Below, piece after piece: positions 23,290 through 23,376 of a DNA stretch of 23,376 nt. The stretch is from Planctomycetaceae bacterium. Its GTDB lineage: Bacteria > Planctomycetota > Planctomycetia > Pirellulales > Pirellulaceae. The stretch lies in the NCBI GenBank assembly GCA_012965455.1, contig DTSG01000493.1, forward strand, positions 1 to 23,376. Reading direction: 5' to 3'. How positions within the stretch are numbered: position 1 is the stretch's first letter; each line of letters opens with the position of its first letter. The position numbers and the translations under genes are program-made. The notes below the pieces were generated by a model. That model had not been told where the DNA came from. It made no database searches and saw only the letters and a list, made by a program, of their open reading frames with translations.

Positions 23290-23376
23290 TAAACTCCCGC
23301 CTCATGAATCTATCTGGACGTAAAAACTGCAATCGACCTATACTACGGTGCTCGTAGAAGCAACAAATTCCTAGAA

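Noticed and set aside
1..23376. Mobile element, CRISPR array, toxin-antitoxin or defence locus
   Set aside because: No transposase, integrase, terminal repeats, spaced repeat array or defence-type domain was seen; the tRNA-Arg gene has no visible attachment-site duplication within the window.

Overview
The window (about 23.4 kb, moderate GC) looks like chromosome of a planctomycete, probably of the Pirellulales type. The evidence is a multidomain DUF1587/DUF1595/DUF1592/DUF1588/DUF1585 'planctomycete cytochrome' protein, an SGNH hydrolase fused to DUF1080, and several secreted proteins of a style I know only from planctomycetes. No integrase, transposase, toxin-antitoxin, CRISPR or defence gene was seen. 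Most of the window is housekeeping and secreted-protein genes in short transcription units of mixed orientation.

Layout. 1-5.2 kb is a polysaccharide-use region: the 3' part of the cytochrome-type protein with an inserted PA14 domain, then a divergent pair made of a secreted SGNH-DUF1080 hydrolase and a PL10 pectate lyase. 5.2-6.8 kb, minus strand, holds an exported cyclophilin-type isomerase, tRNA-Arg(UCG) and a one-helix membrane protein. 7.0-8.9 kb, plus strand, holds rsmD, a COG0731-type radical SAM gene and an overlapping small membrane-protein gene. 9.0-11.6 kb is one large secreted protein of unknown function. 11.6-13.1 kb has a dyad-rich divergent spacer and an iron-type alcohol dehydrogenase. 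13.2-17.8 kb has a methyltransferase, larC plus a MazG-like pyrophosphohydrolase, a DegT-type aminotransferase that overlaps the latter tail to tail, and panB. 17.9-20.3 kb has a secreted two-module protein, a structured intergenic region, and gap with a candidate sigma70 promoter, a folded 5' leader and an intrinsic terminator. 20.3-23.3 kb has an M3 oligopeptidase and a membrane-anchored TPR-like protein.

How the genes work together. The first three genes plausibly act on plant or algal pectin-like polymer outside the cytoplasm: the lyase cuts polygalacturonate and the SGNH-DUF1080 protein may remove ester groups. Most other neighbours serve unrelated basic functions (pantothenate synthesis, glycolysis, rRNA methylation, nickel-pincer cofactor assembly, peptide turnover).

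The strongest non-coding signal is the gap leader, with three consecutive stem-loops between a TATAAT box and a strong Shine-Dalgarno. Secondary signals are a nested-hairpin and pseudoknot-capable segment just upstream of it, two abutting dyads between the 875-aa gene and the alcohol dehydrogenase, and hairpins that enclose the stop codons of several genes. I found no clear new multi-gene system.
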